10,428 nucleotides of DNA, from positions 1 to 10,428 of the forward strand of contig VSOA01000118.1 in assembly GCA_009774585.1 (NCBI GenBank), given 5' to 3'. The first letter of the stretch is position 1. Every line of letters starts with the position of its first letter. The stretch comes from Lachnospiraceae bacterium (GTDB lineage Bacteria > Bacillota > Clostridia > Lachnospirales > Lachnospiraceae). Made by a program: the position numbers and the translations under genes. Below the pieces are notes generated by a model. The model was not told the origin of the DNA. It worked only from the letters and a program-made list of their open reading frames with translations, and did not search any database. Positions 1 to 7,377 of the stretch are shown here, piece after piece.

Positions 1-510
1 ATAACCGGCATGACGGATGACGAACTCCGTGAACTGATGCGGTCATTAGGAGTATCATATGATGAGTTTTATGACCTGCTTGCATCGGCTGATAAAGAGA
101 TTAACCAAGATTTGGACGAACGGCTGAAGAAGCTAAGAGAGGAACTGGAAAAAGAACTCACAAAAGAAATCAAGTCAGAATTGGAAAAGGAGTTTTCCAA
201 TACTACATCAAGCACCAGCACCAGCGGAAGAGACGGGAAGAGTGGTACAAACGGAAAAGATGGACAGAATGGCAAAGACGGTAAGGATGGTGAAGACGGC
301 AAGGCAGGAAAAGACGGGATGAGCATTTTTATCATGTATTCCGCCACATCTTCCGGGGATAACATGACAGCTTCACCGACTGATGAGACGAAGTATATGG
401 GAACTTATACAGGCATCAGTGCGTCATCTGATCCGGCTGACTATACATGGACAAGATATTCTGACGCGACAATAACTTATTCAGATGGAACGTTATACAT
501 CACACAGTAG
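1..510 (+). CDS. Collagen-like protein with phage-tail-like C-terminus, probably 5'-partial
   Basis: The frame is open to the left window edge. The first ATG, at 10, has no ribosome site, so the gene probably starts upstream. Numbering from that ATG: a charged helical stretch with coiled-coil character at residues 28-65, a Ser/Thr linker, then ten uninterrupted Gly-X-Y triplets at 73-102 rich in GKDG, typical of bacterial collagen-like trimers. The last 60 residues (SIFIMYS, KYMGTYTG, DPADYTWTRY) resemble a short module I associate with phage tail and tail-fibre proteins; this is from memory. No signal peptide or membrane segment is visible, but the N-terminus may be missing. The gene lies 14 bases before a secreted-protein gene and may share its transcript. 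A trimeric structural or surface role is inferred; the function is unknown. Confidence 0.75.
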   Translation: MTGMTDDELRELMRSLGVSYDEFYDLLASADKEINQDLDERLKKLREELEKELTKEIKSELEKEFSNTTSSTSTSGRDGKSGTNGKDGQNGKDGKDGEDGKAGKDGMSIFIMYSATSSGDNMTASPTDETKYMGTYTGISASSDPADYTWTRYSDATITYSDGTLYITQ

Positions 511-524
511 AGGAGATGGATTTC

Positions 525-1304
525 ATGAAAAAAAACCTAGCAACTGGAATCATTATCGCGATTATTCTTATAATCATTCCGTGTTACGCGGTATATGCAG
601 ACTTGGTGGTGGATTTGCCTGAAACTGGATTGAAATCATATGGGAATATCATATACGAAGATGAAAATGGAACCGTCCAGTTATATGCAGAAGACATTGC
701 ATTCTTACATGAGGAAATCATGTCAATTCCGGATGACATCTTTGATGCCGGAATATATTCACACGTACATGAATGGACGTATATAGATGTGAATGAAAAA
801 ACCCATACGAGGTCTTGTGAAAAATGCGGTAGCCTGCATAATATCACGAACGAACATAAACCGATTAAATCGGAAAATTGCAGTCTGGAATACCAAACCA
901 TCTATGATGGATATCTGTGTACATGTAAGTGTGGTTACACATGGAAGATAGAGCAAAGTCATAATCTTATATATTCTGTAGTAAACGAAACTAATCACAA
1001 AGTGACATGTGCACTGGCAGGAACAGGGTTTTGTGAAGGTATGGAGCCATACGATGAAGAGCATACATTAATCAAGTCACCAGAGAGCAATGATACACAT
1101 GTCATTAAATGCGATAAGTGTTTCTTTGAAAAAAAAGACGAATGCAATTTTATCAAGGAGTCTGTTGATGAAATAACCGGAGAAAAACGTTTGTTATGTG
1201 AATGTGGAAATTATATTGTAGAGCAGGATTTAGAACCGGATCCGGGAGATGATAACAGCGTTTCTGCAAACAACTTAATAATACCGTATGAAAGTGAGGA
1301 CTGA
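525..1304 (+). CDS. Secreted Cys/His-repeat protein, unknown function
   Basis: The start at 525 is chosen because AGGAG at 511-515 sits nine bases before it; an in-frame ATG at 516 abuts that site and is too close. The product is 259 residues. A Lys-Lys N-terminus, a long Ile-rich hydrophobic stretch and a probable cleavage site after AVYA (about residue 25) form a Sec signal peptide. The mature part carries 13 cysteines, many in CxxC or CxC pairs (SCEKCG, LCTCKC, KCDKC, LCECG). Three units have a His a few residues before the cysteines (THTRSCEKCG, NHKVTC, THVIKCDKC). They look like repeated metal-binding or disulfide-linked knuckles. The mature N-terminus resembles that of the next gene, so the two are probably diverged paralogues. 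No family could be named. Export and proximity to transfer genes suggest a cell-surface role during mating, which is only inference. Confidence 0.85.
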   Translation: MKKNLATGIIIAIILIIIPCYAVYADLVVDLPETGLKSYGNIIYEDENGTVQLYAEDIAFLHEEIMSIPDDIFDAGIYSHVHEWTYIDVNEKTHTRSCEKCGSLHNITNEHKPIKSENCSLEYQTIYDGYLCTCKCGYTWKIEQSHNLIYSVVNETNHKVTCALAGTGFCEGMEPYDEEHTLIKSPESNDTHVIKCDKCFFEKKDECNFIKESVDEITGEKRLLCECGNYIVEQDLEPDPGDDNSVSANNLIIPYESED

Positions 1305-1308
1305 GAAA

Positions 1309-2259
1309 ATGAAAAAAAAGATAATATCCATCGTATTGACACTGGGTCTTATGTGCAGCACATGCATGGTAGCACTTGCAGAAGGCGATGCTATGCCGTT
1401 CCCATCAACTGCGTCGCAGATGAAATCAAAGGGGGCAATCGTATATCAAAATGGAACGGATTCAGTGGTGATTGATTCCAACGACTTATATGTTCTGGCT
1501 GATACTCTTGACCAGTTTAAATATGCTGTCTACAGCCAAATGGCACAGATGAATACATACCTGACGACAGAAGTTAGGGGAATCAACCTTACAACCAGCA
1601 ATGATATCTATGTTGCACATTTAGCACCGCAGGATAAAGTGGATCCAAAGGACATTGAATTTGATACATTGCTGGAAGGCGTTGCGGCAACCCAGTCAAT
1701 ACCATATGCACCGTCAGAATATGGATATGAGGAGTCAACGACATTATATAAAACAGCAGCGGGATTCTTGACGACAGACGCTTCAGCGGGAGCAGAAATG
1801 ATTGAAATCCAAGAAGCAACGGAAGGTGGTATCTCTGCCGGGAAAGCAGCATGGGTCAATGGAGAACTGATATTAGGAACTGGCGCAGAAAATCAAGCCT
1901 ATTATAATCAGGGATATACAGACGGCTTAAACAAGGCGATGGATGCAGCCCATATTGATTATGTTTACCACACACATACAGGTGATGCGTCTGCCGGTAC
2001 AGGATGCTATACCAAACGTACATATAGTAACAGCAGTGGTGTACATTTTTATAGTACATGGATGTCTTCCGGCTATCGTCATTGGAGCGTGCAATGTAAT
2101 GATTGTCTTGAGATTTTCACCAATGTAAGCGAGGCTCAGCCGGATTGGAAAAATCGAGTTAAGAGCCATCCTAACTGTCCGGCACATCCAAATGGCTGGA
2201 CGATAGGGTGTGGAAAAACAAGTTCAACAGTGGAACAATATATCATCAGTTTTGATTAA
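1309..2259 (+). CDS. Secreted protein with C-terminal Cys-rich domain, unknown function
   Basis: The start at 1309 is preferred over the ATG at 1288, because GAGGA at 1296-1300 is eight bases before it and it begins directly with a signal peptide (MKKKIISIVLTLGLM, probable cleavage after VALA). The product is 316 residues. After the signal comes a segment (KSKGAIVY, then DSNDLYVLADTL) that aligns without gaps to the preceding protein. The C-terminal ~100 residues carry YHTHTGDASAGTGCYTKRTY, a CNDC pair, and a closing GCGKTSSTVEQYIISFD. From memory, this HTG...GCYT...CGKT pattern recurs in secreted proteins of Lachnospiraceae without an assigned function. The start lies four bases after the previous stop, so co-translation is likely. 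I infer an extracellular disulfide-stabilised or metal-binding domain. Confidence 0.85.
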   Translation: MKKKIISIVLTLGLMCSTCMVALAEGDAMPFPSTASQMKSKGAIVYQNGTDSVVIDSNDLYVLADTLDQFKYAVYSQMAQMNTYLTTEVRGINLTTSNDIYVAHLAPQDKVDPKDIEFDTLLEGVAATQSIPYAPSEYGYEESTTLYKTAAGFLTTDASAGAEMIEIQEATEGGISAGKAAWVNGELILGTGAENQAYYNQGYTDGLNKAMDAAHIDYVYHTHTGDASAGTGCYTKRTYSNSSGVHFYSTWMSSGYRHWSVQCNDCLEIFTNVSEAQPDWKNRVKSHPNCPAHPNGWTIGCGKTSSTVEQYIISFD

Positions 2260-2294
2260 TAACACGGATTCTATATATGAAAGCAGGGTAGAGT

Positions 2295-2678
2295 ATGAAT
2301 TATATCATGTACCATGGCAAAAGATACACGCCGGCACAATATGCAGTTATTGAGAAAGCATTGGAGCAACAAATACCAGCAGAGAAGATAGAACTCCTTC
2401 TTTGCCCGGAACTTACTTCTGACCGCATGAATGAGATACGTTTTGCAATCAAGGATGGACTGACGATTGAACAGATCAGACAATTTGCGGATCCGAAGTA
2501 TGAGCAATGGCAGATGGATATCTGCCGCATAGGTCTGCGGAACGGTTTAACGATGGATGAGCTTGAAGGTATCATTAATACGGAAGATTATTCACTGGAT
2601 AACTGGGGGCAGCGAAGAAGACGGTTACAAGAACTGATCGCACAAAAAAATAACAATAGCAAGGCATGTGGTTCATAA
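2295..2678 (+). CDS. Small protein of three 29-residue helical repeats
   Basis: This is a 127-residue soluble-looking protein with no signal peptide. It holds three copies of a repeat at exact 29-residue spacing, starting at residues 15 (QYAVIEKALEQQIPAEKI), 44 (RMNEIRFAIKDGLTIEQI) and 73 (QMDICRIGLRNGLTMDEL). The last two are followed by ADPKY and NTEDY turns. Repeats of the form QM-x-IR-x-GL-x-x-GL...Y-A-D-P-x-Y are, from memory, frequent in accessory proteins of Clostridia mobile elements, and a helical binding scaffold is plausible. The tail has a basic patch (RRRR, 107-110). The ribosome site (AGGG at 2285-2288) is weak; ATG 2307 is an alternative start. The stop codon lies inside a terminator hairpin, so the gene appears to end a transcription unit. 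Its function is unknown. Confidence 0.75.
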   Translation: MNYIMYHGKRYTPAQYAVIEKALEQQIPAEKIELLLCPELTSDRMNEIRFAIKDGLTIEQIRQFADPKYEQWQMDICRIGLRNGLTMDELEGIINTEDYSLDNWGQRRRRLQELIAQKNNNSKACGS

Positions 2679-2694
2679 CTGCATGCCTTTTATA
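2661..2694 (+). terminator. Terminator-like hairpin at end of the repeat-protein gene
   Basis: AAGGCATG at 2661-2668 pairs perfectly with CATGCCTT at 2682-2689, giving an 8-bp stem with a 13-base loop, followed by a T-rich tail (TTTTATATT, T's from 2688). The stem contains the stop codon region of the preceding gene. It is moderate in strength, so it may attenuate rather than fully stop transcription. Confidence 0.55.
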
Positions 2695-2710
2695 TTGTAA
2701 TCAAAAAGAA

Positions 2711-2790
2711 AGAGGTGATGCCCTTGTGCTAAGATAATCTGTCCCGGAATACAGCAATCGTGACATAGTATCAGCCTTAAGATGCTGATA
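2711..2790 (+). promoter_or_regulatory. Leader region: unused strong ribosome site plus hairpin before the SpoVG-like gene
   Basis: AGAGGTGAT at 2711-2719 is a strong ribosome-binding sequence, but no gene follows it. The nearest starts give only tiny frames (GTG at 2726 ends after three codons). At 2769-2790 a perfect 7-bp hairpin (TATCAGC / GCTGATA, 8-base loop) ends three bases before the purine-rich ribosome site of the next gene. It could be a leader-peptide control region or the decayed start of a lost gene. No clear promoter was seen. Confidence 0.3.
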
Positions 2791-2809
2791 AGAAAGAGAG
2801 AGGGTAAAT

Positions 2810-3538
2810 ATGAAATATTCTATCAAGGTTAATGAAGTTGCAAACGGTTCTGAAAACATCAGAGGAATAGCGAGCGTGACACTTGGCGATTCATTCAAGC
2901 TTAATAATATTAAGATCATGAATGACCCGCGGGAAGAGAATAGACTTTTTGTAGCGATGCCGTCGTATAAAAACAACGAAGGGGAGTATAAAGATATATT
3001 CAATCCGAACACGAAAGAATTTCGGAATGAACTGTACGACAATATTCTCGATGCGTACCATGAGCTGCATGATGTACAGGCGAAGAACTCATACACAGTG
3101 GAATATAATAAAAGAGATACAAAAATGCCGGATTTTAATGTCAGGGTAACTCCATATGAGAGAGAAGGCTCTACGATAAAGGGACTGGCAAGTATCAGCT
3201 TTGACGGTATGTCTGTCAATAATGTTTCTATCAAACAAGGTACGGAGAAAATGTTTGTATCGATGCCGTCATATAAGACGAGCCAGACGGATGAAAAAGG
3301 AAATGCTGTATATAAGGATATGTGCCATCCGGTCACGGCAAAATTCCGCGACAAGCTTTACGGTGCAATCCTTCAGGAATATGAGAATGCTCTGGAGCAA
3401 ACCAATGAAAAAGATTCTGTGATTGGAAAGCTAGATGAAAACAAAGAATCTATTGAAAAATCTGAGAAGAACAGCAAAACAAAGGAAAAGTCTGCAAAGG
3501 AACATGAACAGCATAAGCGAGATGACGTGCAGAGATAA
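2810..3538 (+). CDS. Tandem SpoVG-like domain protein
   Basis: This 242-residue protein has two copies of the SpoVG fold signature. Copy 1, about residues 1-90, reads IRGIASVTLGDSFKLNNIKI, LFVAMPSYK (47-54), YKDIFNP and a terminal helix. Copy 2, about 109-195, reads IKGLASISFDGMSVNNVSIK, MFVSMPSYK (148-156), YKDMCHP and a terminal helix. Chromosomal SpoVG is a single domain of about 90-100 residues that binds nucleic acid and affects septation and gene expression in Firmicutes; it works as a dimer. A fused pair could act as an internal dimer. The last ~45 residues are a Lys/Glu-rich disordered tail. The start is supported by AGAGAGGG just upstream. A terminator follows the gene, so it appears to be a single-gene unit. 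A nucleic-acid-binding regulator of the element is a reasonable inference. Confidence 0.85.
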   Translation: MKYSIKVNEVANGSENIRGIASVTLGDSFKLNNIKIMNDPREENRLFVAMPSYKNNEGEYKDIFNPNTKEFRNELYDNILDAYHELHDVQAKNSYTVEYNKRDTKMPDFNVRVTPYEREGSTIKGLASISFDGMSVNNVSIKQGTEKMFVSMPSYKTSQTDEKGNAVYKDMCHPVTAKFRDKLYGAILQEYENALEQTNEKDSVIGKLDENKESIEKSEKNSKTKEKSAKEHEQHKRDDVQR

Positions 3539-3560
3539 ACATACGCAGTAACAGTAATCA

Positions 3561-3592
3561 GGGCAGTCGGTGAAATATCGGCTGCCCTTTTT
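3561..3592 (+). terminator. Intrinsic terminator after the SpoVG-like gene
   Basis: GGGCAGTCGG at 3561-3570 pairs with TCGGCTGCCC at 3578-3587. This makes a 10-bp stem with two G-U pairs and a 7-base loop, directly followed by TTTTT (3588-3592). It is a canonical factor-independent terminator lying 22 bases after the stop codon. Confidence 0.85.
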
Positions 3593-3595
3593 AAA

Positions 3596-3613
3596 ATATG
3601 CGATACCGCATAT
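3596..3613. promoter_or_regulatory. topB: Perfect hairpin just upstream of the topB ribosome site
   Basis: ATATGCG (3596-3602) and CGCATAT (3607-3613) form a perfect 7-bp inverted repeat with loop ATAC. It ends two bases before the strong topB ribosome site AGAGAGGAG. It has no T-run of its own. It may be an operator or a 5'-end RNA structure controlling translation or stability. The same placement is seen before the SpoVG-like gene. Confidence 0.4.
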
Positions 3614-3632
3614 CCAGAGAGGAGAAAAGACA

Positions 3633-5768
3633 ATGGGAAAGATCCTGATAGTCGCGGAAAAGCCGGCAGCTGGGCAGGATATTGCGAAGGTAGTCGGGGC
3701 AACAACAAAACAGAACGGATATATGGAAGGGGACAAATACATAGTTACATGGGCGGTCGGTCATCTGATAGGGCTTAAGCAGCCACAAGAACATGATGAG
3801 AAATATAAGAAATGGAATTTAGGAAATCTGCCAATCTTTTTTGATCTGTCTGACAGTCTGAAAGTGCTTCCGGACACGAGTCACCAGTATAAGGTGATCA
3901 AGGAATTAATCCACCGGACGGATATTGATATGCTCATAAATGCCGGCGACGCCGGCAGGGAAGGGTATCTCATCCAAGAATGGATCTACCGCATGGCAGG
4001 ATGCAGACTGCCCAAGAAAGTTTTGTGGGCGAGCTCCCTGACAACCGCAGGGATCCAGAATGCAATGGATCACCTGAAGGACAATAATCTTCCGGAATTT
4101 CAAGGAATATTACGCGAAGCAGAAGCCAGAGCAGAAGGAGATTATCTCCTTGGATTTAATTACAGTCCACTACTTACCATTACAAGGGCATATAAACAGA
4201 CGCTGTCTTATGGACGCTGCCAGACGCCGCTTCTGCAGCTTATCTATAGCCGTGATAAAGCAATCCGGGAGTTCAAGTCAGAACCGTACTGGAATGTGGA
4301 AGTCACTTATTCCAAAGGATTTAAAGGGGTGCTCATAAGAGAGGACGAAAAGGGAAAGAAGCTTTTTGACAGATCAGAGGCAGAAGAAATATTAAAGCAA
4401 ATATCCGGGAACGGTATCGTAACAGTGTATGAGAAACAGGCAAAAAAGGAAAAAGCACCTCTGTTATATAATCTTGCCAAGCTGCAACAGGACATGGGGC
4501 GCAGATACAGCTTCTCTCCGGATAAAACACTTCAGATAGCCCAAGCTCTCTACGAAAAATATAAGATCATGTCTTATCCGAGAACTGACAGCCAGTATTT
4601 ATCGATGGATGTATATGATGAGATAGATGAACATTTGCAGTCATGCAGTTTTGGAGATTTCGATCCTTTGGTCAAGAAGATTGATTTAGACAATATCCGG
4701 GCTGATAAAAGTTATTTTAATGACCTGAAAGTGACTGACCACCATGCATTGATACCAACCATAAATACAGACATGGAATCAGCCTACCAACAGTTGTCAG
4801 AAGATGAGCGCAAAGTGTTTGATGCGGTTGTCTTATCCCTGATAGCGATTTTTTATCCGGAGTATCAGTATGATACTACAAAAGTTATCGTAGACATTAA
4901 CGGGAATCAATTTAAATCTTCCGGTACAACGATTAAAAGTCTCGGTTATAAAATTTTGCTAAAAAATAATGCGGCTGAAAAAGATGAAGAGCTGCAGATA
5001 CTTCCGGAATTGCATGAAAATGACAGCCTTTCAATCGATTCGGCATCAATTGCAGATAAAAAGACTGTACCGCCAAAGAAATATAATGACGAGACCATTA
5101 TCAAAACAATGGAAAAGTATAACATCGGTACAAGCGCAACAAGGGCTGAAATCATTAGTAAGCTGCAAAATCCCAAGCGTCAGTTTATCGTCCGTGAAAA
5201 GGGCAAATACAGCGTCACAGAGCTAGGTGAAGAGTATATACGCATTGTTCCGGAAGAACTGAAGGCTCCGGAACTCACACAGCAGTTTGAAGCCAACTTA
5301 AATAAAGTAAATGATGGGAGTATGAGCAAAGAAGCGTTTCTCGGAGAACTATTGAACAACATCCGTGAAAATATAGACAAATTCACATCAGAGACGATTT
5401 CGGATGAACAAAAGATTGGGTATCAGGCAGCCGTTAACAGAGAACAAAAAGCGAAGCTTGGTCAGTGTCCAAAATGTGGTGCAGAAGTGAGAGCAGGACA
5501 GTATGGCGCCTATTGTATCGGGAAATGCGGCATGACCTTTGGAAAGGTCAGAGGAAAAAAGCTGGATGATGAGCAGGTGGCGGCACTTCTGACAGGACAG
5601 AAGATATATTTGACCGGTCTTAAAAAGAAAGCCGGCGGAACATATTCTGCATATTTTATCCCGGACGGGATAGAACCATATCATTACACGGCAACTGACG
5701 GGACCGGTAAAGAAGGCTATCAGTTTAAATTTACGGTTGAATTTAAGCAGAAGACAAAGAGGAGGTAA
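3633..5768 (+). CDS. topB: DNA topoisomerase III (type IA)
   Basis: This is a 711-residue type IA topoisomerase that cuts and rejoins one DNA strand to relax or decatenate DNA. The start at 3633 follows AGAGAGGAG (3616-3623) and opens with the TOPRIM strand KILIVAEKPA (acidic Glu9). The second TOPRIM motif is D106-A-G-R-E110. The catalytic tyrosine is Y315 in MSYPRTDS, after SPDKTLQIAQALYEKY. Further family motifs are VTDHHALIPT and YNIGTSATRAEII. Near the C-terminus a Cys4 zinc motif (C612, C615, C628, C632) precedes a basic tail domain. Copies on conjugative elements are thought to help transfer or replication of the element; the housekeeping enzyme is a different gene. The position beside mobC and the relaxase supports that role. 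The centre of the Asp-x-Asp pair is Gly here, which I recall from other element-borne copies. The stop codon overlaps the next gene's ribosome site. Confidence 0.95.
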   Translation: MGKILIVAEKPAAGQDIAKVVGATTKQNGYMEGDKYIVTWAVGHLIGLKQPQEHDEKYKKWNLGNLPIFFDLSDSLKVLPDTSHQYKVIKELIHRTDIDMLINAGDAGREGYLIQEWIYRMAGCRLPKKVLWASSLTTAGIQNAMDHLKDNNLPEFQGILREAEARAEGDYLLGFNYSPLLTITRAYKQTLSYGRCQTPLLQLIYSRDKAIREFKSEPYWNVEVTYSKGFKGVLIREDEKGKKLFDRSEAEEILKQISGNGIVTVYEKQAKKEKAPLLYNLAKLQQDMGRRYSFSPDKTLQIAQALYEKYKIMSYPRTDSQYLSMDVYDEIDEHLQSCSFGDFDPLVKKIDLDNIRADKSYFNDLKVTDHHALIPTINTDMESAYQQLSEDERKVFDAVVLSLIAIFYPEYQYDTTKVIVDINGNQFKSSGTTIKSLGYKILLKNNAAEKDEELQILPELHENDSLSIDSASIADKKTVPPKKYNDETIIKTMEKYNIGTSATRAEIISKLQNPKRQFIVREKGKYSVTELGEEYIRIVPEELKAPELTQQFEANLNKVNDGSMSKEAFLGELLNNIRENIDKFTSETISDEQKIGYQAAVNREQKAKLGQCPKCGAEVRAGQYGAYCIGKCGMTFGKVRGKKLDDEQVAALLTGQKIYLTGLKKKAGGTYSAYFIPDGIEPYHYTATDGTGKEGYQFKFTVEFKQKTKRR

Positions 5769-5774
5769 TGGCAT

Positions 5775-6923
5775 ATGTCTGAAATTACAGAACACTTATC
5801 AGGATATCTTGGTGAACTGAATAACTATATGGACCGGCTCAACCATAACACATTATCAAGGAGAGACCGGCAGACTTTTTTTGAGATGAGCAATGAGTAC
5901 TATGAACTATTCCAGAAATCCATAGAAGAAGGTAAAGATAATGTAAATGCTTTTCCATCAGAGCTGCTGGCAGACATGGATGCGTTTAATGGGAGCATCA
6001 TCGATCCGTCGGATGACAGAAAACTTGCGAACCAGTATTATGAGTTCATTACAAGTCGTTCAAATGATTATATACAAACAGTAGAGCATGCGGAATTACA
6101 AGTAGAAATCTTCCGGAAAGATGCTGAAATAATGAGACTACAAAGTGAAAAACTGCAGATGATGCAGAGACTGACTGATATAGAGATACAGAGAGACGGG
6201 AAATTATCGCAGGTAACAATGGAAATCCTTGAGGTACAGAATAGCGAGTTCTTCAATGGAAGGGTCCGGGAAATAGGCGCATGGGAACGTGAAGCATCTG
6301 AAACACCATCTGCAGAAAGCGTTCCTGAAGCGCAGTCTGAACCGGAAGCGCCGGATCATGTAGAAGAAAAGACAAAACCTTCTATGGAAAGAAAAATGGT
6401 TATCAATAAAGACGAATATGCCAGAGAGAAGGAAGAGAATAAAGACATCGGACCGGTTATCTTAAAATTGCCCTACATGTCCAAAGAAACATTTATGAAA
6501 GTGACCAAACAGATCAAAAGCATGGGAGCAAAATTTAACCCTTCCAAAAAGGAGTGGTATATTCCGGCAGGGGCAGGGAAAGATACAATCGATAGCATCA
6601 AGAGCTATCTGGATGTGCATGATGAAGCGATTTACCTAAAACTGCCACCGGTAAAAAAACAAGAGTTTAAGCAGATGACCGACCAGTTAAAAAAGGACGG
6701 TGCCCGCTATAATCCGGATAAGAAACGGTGGTATATAACAGAAGATACTGAACTTAACCGCAACAAGTTTTACAGGTATCTTCCACTGTCTGTCACATTA
6801 TTTAAACCTGAAAAGGATTCGGTACATGGCAAGCTCGATCAGTATAGATCCGAAGCGGAGAAGAAGCAGCCAGCTTCCGGAATCCAAGAATATCAAAAGC
6901 GAGAGACGCCGGAACGTGTATGA
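5775..6923 (+). CDS. Coiled-coil protein with two DUF5710-like domains
   Basis: The 382-residue product starts at 5775, nine bases after GGAGG (5761-5765). That site overlaps the topB stop codon, so translational coupling with topB is likely. Residues 1-95 are helical and acidic. About 100-155 is a coiled coil with heptad-like Leu/Met/Ile spacing, followed by a Pro/Glu/Ala-rich linker (about 175-205). Two similar domains follow, at about 226-266 (VILKLPYMSKETF...GAKFNPSKKEWYIP) and 285-323 (IYLKLPPVKKQEF...GARYNPDKKRWYIT). They match the pattern of DUF5710, whose members keep G-A-x-[FYW]-[ND]-P-x-x-K-x-W-Y. This small domain is common in plasmid and element proteins such as primases and topoisomerase-associated factors; its biochemical role is unclear to me. 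A DNA-processing accessory partner of topB is inferred from its position. Confidence 0.8.
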   Translation: MSEITEHLSGYLGELNNYMDRLNHNTLSRRDRQTFFEMSNEYYELFQKSIEEGKDNVNAFPSELLADMDAFNGSIIDPSDDRKLANQYYEFITSRSNDYIQTVEHAELQVEIFRKDAEIMRLQSEKLQMMQRLTDIEIQRDGKLSQVTMEILEVQNSEFFNGRVREIGAWEREASETPSAESVPEAQSEPEAPDHVEEKTKPSMERKMVINKDEYAREKEENKDIGPVILKLPYMSKETFMKVTKQIKSMGAKFNPSKKEWYIPAGAGKDTIDSIKSYLDVHDEAIYLKLPPVKKQEFKQMTDQLKKDGARYNPDKKRWYITEDTELNRNKFYRYLPLSVTLFKPEKDSVHGKLDQYRSEAEKKQPASGIQEYQKRETPERV

Positions 6924-6934
6924 TTAACCAGATG

Positions 6935-6980
6935 CGGAAGACCAGAACAATTTTCATGGTCTTCCGTGTTTATTTTTTTA
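6935..6980 (+). terminator. Terminator-like hairpin between the DUF5710 gene and mobC
   Basis: CGGAAGACCA (6935-6944) pairs perfectly with TGGTCTTCCG (6957-6966), extended by weaker pairs outward, and is followed by TTTATTTTTTT (6969-6979). It lies 11 bases past the stop codon and ends just before the mobC ribosome site. It reads as an intrinsic terminator or attenuator. A DNA-level role next to mobC cannot be excluded. Confidence 0.7.
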
Positions 6981-7000
6981 TAGAGAAAGGATGTAACGGA

Positions 7001-7339
7001 ATGGACAGCGAACAATACCGATTAAGGGATAAACAACTGAATATCCGAGTTACGGAATATGAATATGCACTGATCAAACAGAGGATGAAGGAATCCGGTT
7101 CCTCATCCCTCAGGGAATTTGTAGTGGATGCTGCAACAAACGGTTTTCTCATCAATGTAGATTATTCTGATATCAAGGAACTGGCGTATGAGGTAAACCG
7201 GATCGGAAACAACATTAACCAGATAGCACACCGGATCAACAGTGAGGGGACCATATATAAAAAGGAAATAGAAGAGGTACAGCAATATGTAGATATGATA
7301 TGGAAAATGCTGCGTGCCAAATTCTACCAGATACCGTAA
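7001..7339 (+). CDS. mobC: MobC-family relaxosome accessory protein
   Basis: The frame is open from 6920, but the earlier codons run through the terminator hairpin. ATG 7001 has AGAAAGGA nine bases upstream and gives a 112-residue protein of normal MobC size. The N-terminal part (LNIRVTEYEYALIKQRMKESGSSSLREFVVDAA) looks like a ribbon-helix-helix DNA-binding domain. The C-terminal part carries the MobC hallmark NRIGNNINQIAHRINSEG, then a helix ending in QYVDMIWKML. MobC proteins bind near the origin of transfer and help the relaxase open and nick DNA. The relaxase gene starts 38 bases downstream, which is the usual order. Members of this family commonly repress their own operon; no operator could be defined here. 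Confidence 0.9.
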   Translation: MDSEQYRLRDKQLNIRVTEYEYALIKQRMKESGSSSLREFVVDAATNGFLINVDYSDIKELAYEVNRIGNNINQIAHRINSEGTIYKKEIEEVQQYVDMIWKMLRAKFYQIP

Positions 7340-7377
7340 CCATATACACAATCATATGAAGGAAAAGAGAAATTTTT

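Noticed and set aside
618..632. LPETG motif suggesting a sortase-anchored surface protein
   Set aside because: It lies just after the signal peptide, not near the C-terminus, and no hydrophobic stretch with basic tail follows. It is probably chance.
2252..2280. Promoter before the repeat-protein gene (TTGATT with an AT-rich -10)
   Set aside because: No -10 element of good quality occurs at 16-18 base spacing, so it is not supported.
6932..6980. Inverted repeat before mobC as the origin of transfer
   Set aside because: It is followed at once by a long T-run and sits right after a stop codon, so terminator is the simpler reading. It cannot be fully excluded, because oriTs are often found upstream of mobC.
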